From Syntrophaceae bacterium UBA5619 (GTDB lineage: Bacteria; Desulfobacterota; Syntrophia; Syntrophales; UBA5619), in NCBI GenBank assembly GCA_002424545.1, contig DIKL01000037.1, positions 1 to 7,568 of the forward strand: a DNA stretch of 7,568 nt. Direction: 5' to 3'. Numbering within the stretch: position 1 is the first letter of the stretch; each line of letters begins with the position of its first letter. A program made the translations under genes and the position numbers. The notes beneath the pieces are model-generated. The model was not told where the DNA came from. It was given only the letters and a program-made list of their open reading frames with translations, and did not search any database. This document shows, in pieces, positions 6,071 to 7,568 of the stretch.

Positions 6071-7080
6071 ACAGATCCGGGGATCACCGGAAGATTTTAC
6101 TGGTCGTCCTGTTTGCCGCGGCTATCCTTGTCTTGGCTGGTGCGCCCCTGATCGGCATGCGGCCCGTGCCCCTGGAGGCCCTGTTCCGGTTTACCGCGGG
6201 CGGGATCGATGCGGACATTGTCTGGAAGATCCGGCTGCCGCGGGTCTGCGTGGCTTTTCTCGCCGGTGCTGCCCTTTCCCTCAGCGGCCTGGCGTTCCAG
6301 ACCCTCTTCCGCAGCCCCCTGGCCGAACCCTTTACCCTCGGGGTGGCGAGCGGCGCTTCGCTCGGCGCCGTGCTCTGCCTTCGACTCGGGCTCGTTTTTT
6401 CCGTCGCCGGCCTGTCGGGGGTCTCCCTCTTCGCCTTTGGCGGCGCCATCCTCTCGATTCTCCTCGTCTACGGATTGACGCACCTGGCCAAGGGGTTTGC
6501 CATGGGGACCATGCTTCTTTCCGGGGTCGCCATCAGCTTCTTTTTCTCCAGCCTGATCCTCTTCATGCAGTATATGAGCGATTTCGCCCGTTCCGCCCAC
6601 ATGATGCGGTGGCTCATGGGCGGGCTGGAGGTGGCGGGCTTCGAGTCGGTCTTCAACATGGCCCCTTTCGTGGTCATCGGCAGCGTCGTCATGCTGCTTT
6701 TGACCCACGAACTGAACCTGCTGGCCGTGGACGAAGAGATCGCCATCAGCCGAGGGGTCGACGCGGTCAAGATCAGGAAGGCGCTCTTCCTCTGCTCATC
6801 GGCCATGGTGGGAAGCGTCGTGGCCCTGTGCGGACCCATCGGGTTTGTCGGCATCATGGTGCCCCATATGTGCCGGCTGCTCATCGGCGCCGACCACCGT
6901 TATCTCACCCCGGCTGCTTTGCTCTTCGGCGGCTCTTTTCTGGTTGTTTGCGACACCGTAGCCCGCACCATCATTGCGCCTGCCGAGATCCCCGTCGGCA
7001 TCATCACGGCTCTGCTGGGCGGGCCATTTTTCGTCTGGCTGCTTCTGGGTCATCCCCTGCCTGGGAAGAGGGAGAGATGA
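6067..7080 (+). CDS. btuC: ABC transporter permease BtuC (FecCD family)
   Basis: This 337-residue permease should form the corrinoid channel in the inner membrane with BtuD. It is rich in hydrophobic segments, consistent with about ten membrane helices, and slightly longer than E. coli BtuC (326). The family hallmark IRLPR (55-59) is followed by AGAALSLSG and FRSPLAEPFTLGVASGASLG. Near the C-terminus GFVGIMVPHMCRLL (from G259) matches the cytoplasmic loop that contacts BtuD, followed by TVARTIIAPAEIPVG and FFVWLLL. R56 and R300 correspond to E. coli Arg56 and Arg295, which bind the BtuF glutamates. The start overlaps the btuD stop (ATGA), with GAGGGTGA at 6055-6062 as ribosome site. It is the last recognisable gene of the operon. 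Confidence 0.94.
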   Translation: MNRSGDHRKILLVVLFAAAILVLAGAPLIGMRPVPLEALFRFTAGGIDADIVWKIRLPRVCVAFLAGAALSLSGLAFQTLFRSPLAEPFTLGVASGASLGAVLCLRLGLVFSVAGLSGVSLFAFGGAILSILLVYGLTHLAKGFAMGTMLLSGVAISFFFSSLILFMQYMSDFARSAHMMRWLMGGLEVAGFESVFNMAPFVVIGSVVMLLLTHELNLLAVDEEIAISRGVDAVKIRKALFLCSSAMVGSVVALCGPIGFVGIMVPHMCRLLIGADHRYLTPAALLFGGSFLVVCDTVARTIIAPAEIPVGIITALLGGPFFVWLLLGHPLPGKRER

Positions 7081-7145
7081 TGAATTGCGCCTGCGGGCGA
7101 CGGTCGCGCTTCTCTGGAGGCGACTGTCGATCGCACTTATCGTGA
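7080..7145 (+). CDS. Doubtful 21-codon ORF after btuC
   Basis: ATG 7080 (or 7077) sits on the btuC stop in an ATGATGA arrangement, like the other junctions of the operon, with GGGAG at 7070-7074. It encodes only 21-22 residues, basic and with three Cys, and resembles nothing I know. The neighbouring frame from 7082 to 7177 is open and reads as a basic, leucine-rich stretch (LRLRATVALLWRRLSIALIV) without a good start, so a frameshifted remnant is possible. Chance is the simplest explanation. Confidence 0.15.
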   Translation: MNCACGRRSRFSGGDCRSHLS

Positions 7146-7568
7146 GAGTCGTTCCAAGGGAAAAGAAGGGGAATTGAATGGCGGGATCTTGGATCGACTG
7201 GGTAGGCAAGGTGCGCGCCGGCCACTGGCGTGGCCGTCACGTCCCTTGCAGCTTTTCCCTCTCCCCCCTGTCATCCCCTCCGAAGGGGGAATTCCCGCCC
7301 GCCACCCCATCAGGCGGAAGCAGGGGCCGCGCCAGGGCATTCCTCTGCTCCAGCCCTGTCACGGCCCCCGCATTCTCCCTTCCGCACTCGGGCAAGGGCG
7401 TCGCCGGCCCTTTCCGCTGCCCCAGATCCGGCACCGCCCTTGCTGATCCTCGCGCGGTGTTTTCTTTCCAGGCCGCAGGTCCTTGGCTTTCCTGTTCGTT
7501 TTGTGCAGTGCGCTCGTTTCACTGATCTGTTCGGTTGGCGGCAGGCGTTGCAGTCGCCGGGGTCGCGC
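7081..7568. other. Region after btuC without a recognised gene
   Basis: The 488 bases after btuC hold no protein family, tRNA or rRNA that I recognise. From about 7240 the + strand becomes strongly C-rich, opposite to the G-rich operon, which may reflect a change of coding direction beyond the window or non-coding DNA. Two hairpins are visible: 7219-7225 with 7230-7236 (seven pairs, TGGC loop) and 7274-7279 with 7284-7289 (six pairs, one G-U, CCGA loop). Neither has a T run, so I see no intrinsic terminator for the operon. Other open frames on both strands here look like chance. Confidence 0.6.
7178..7525 (+). CDS. Doubtful ORF, hypothetical protein
   Basis: An ATG with a good ribosome site (GAAGGGG, 7165-7171, six bases ahead) opens a 115-residue frame 97 bases after btuC. 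The first 20 or so residues (MAGSWIDWVGKVRAGHWRGR) look plausible as protein. From about residue 25 the sequence becomes Ser/Pro/Arg/Cys-rich without any recognised motif, as expected for translated GC-rich non-coding DNA. Codon third positions are C-rich, but so is the whole strand here. I do not recognise it. It could be a chance frame, or the start of a gene broken by a frameshift. Confidence 0.2.
   Translation: MAGSWIDWVGKVRAGHWRGRHVPCSFSLSPLSSPPKGEFPPATPSGGSRGRARAFLCSSPVTAPAFSLPHSGKGVAGPFRCPRSGTALADPRAVFSFQAAGPWLSCSFCAVRSFH

Noticed and set aside
7219..7289. Operon terminator after btuC
   Set aside because: The hairpins at 7219-7236 and 7274-7289 are GC-rich but have no T run, and they fall within a possible open frame.
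7237..7434. Minus-strand gene in the C-rich tail
   Set aside because: The frame starts at a GTG without a properly spaced ribosome site, is only 65 residues, and has no recognisable motif.

Overview
The window looks like one cobalamin (vitamin B12)/corrinoid uptake and salvage operon of a Gram-negative bacterium, all on the + strand. The DNA is GC-rich. An outer-membrane TonB-dependent receptor, a dedicated TonB and a periplasmic binding protein show that the cell has an outer membrane. The pairing of CbiZ with BtuB/BtuFDC and TonB makes me suspect a deltaproteobacterium-like lineage (Desulfobacterota/Desulfuromonadota), but no feature here fixes the taxonomy.

Layout: a sigma70-like promoter (37-63) leads into a cobalamin riboswitch (76-235), a competing hairpin (248-276) and a strong intrinsic terminator (304-341). 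Next come a tonB-family gene (360-1250) and, overlapping it by ATGA, a cbiZ-family adenosylcobinamide amidohydrolase (1247-2128) that carries a signal peptide. A second cobalamin riboswitch fills the gap 2129-2343. It is followed by btuB (2344-4278), btuF (4329-5279), btuD (5276-6070) and btuC (6067-7080). The btuF/btuD and btuD/btuC junctions are also ATGA overlaps. The last 490 bases (7081-7568) hold no gene I can recognise, only two weak short ORFs and GC-rich hairpins.

How it works together: BtuB would take corrinoids across the outer membrane using energy delivered by the operon's own TonB (ExbB/ExbD are not in the window). BtuF would capture them in the periplasm and hand them to the BtuC2D2 ABC importer. 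CbiZ removes the aminopropanol (or whole nucleotide-loop) side chain from adenosylated corrinoids to give adenosylcobyric acid. Archaeal and Rhodobacter CbiZ proteins studied so far act in the cytoplasm, but this one has a predicted export signal, so corrinoid trimming may happen in the periplasm before BtuF capture. Two riboswitches in one operon would shut down first tonB-cbiZ and then btuB-FDC when B12 is plentiful.

Most unusual points: the apparently exported CbiZ, the doubled riboswitch control with different-looking expression platforms, and a BtuF whose E. coli-type tryptophan pocket is replaced while its BtuC-docking glutamates are kept.
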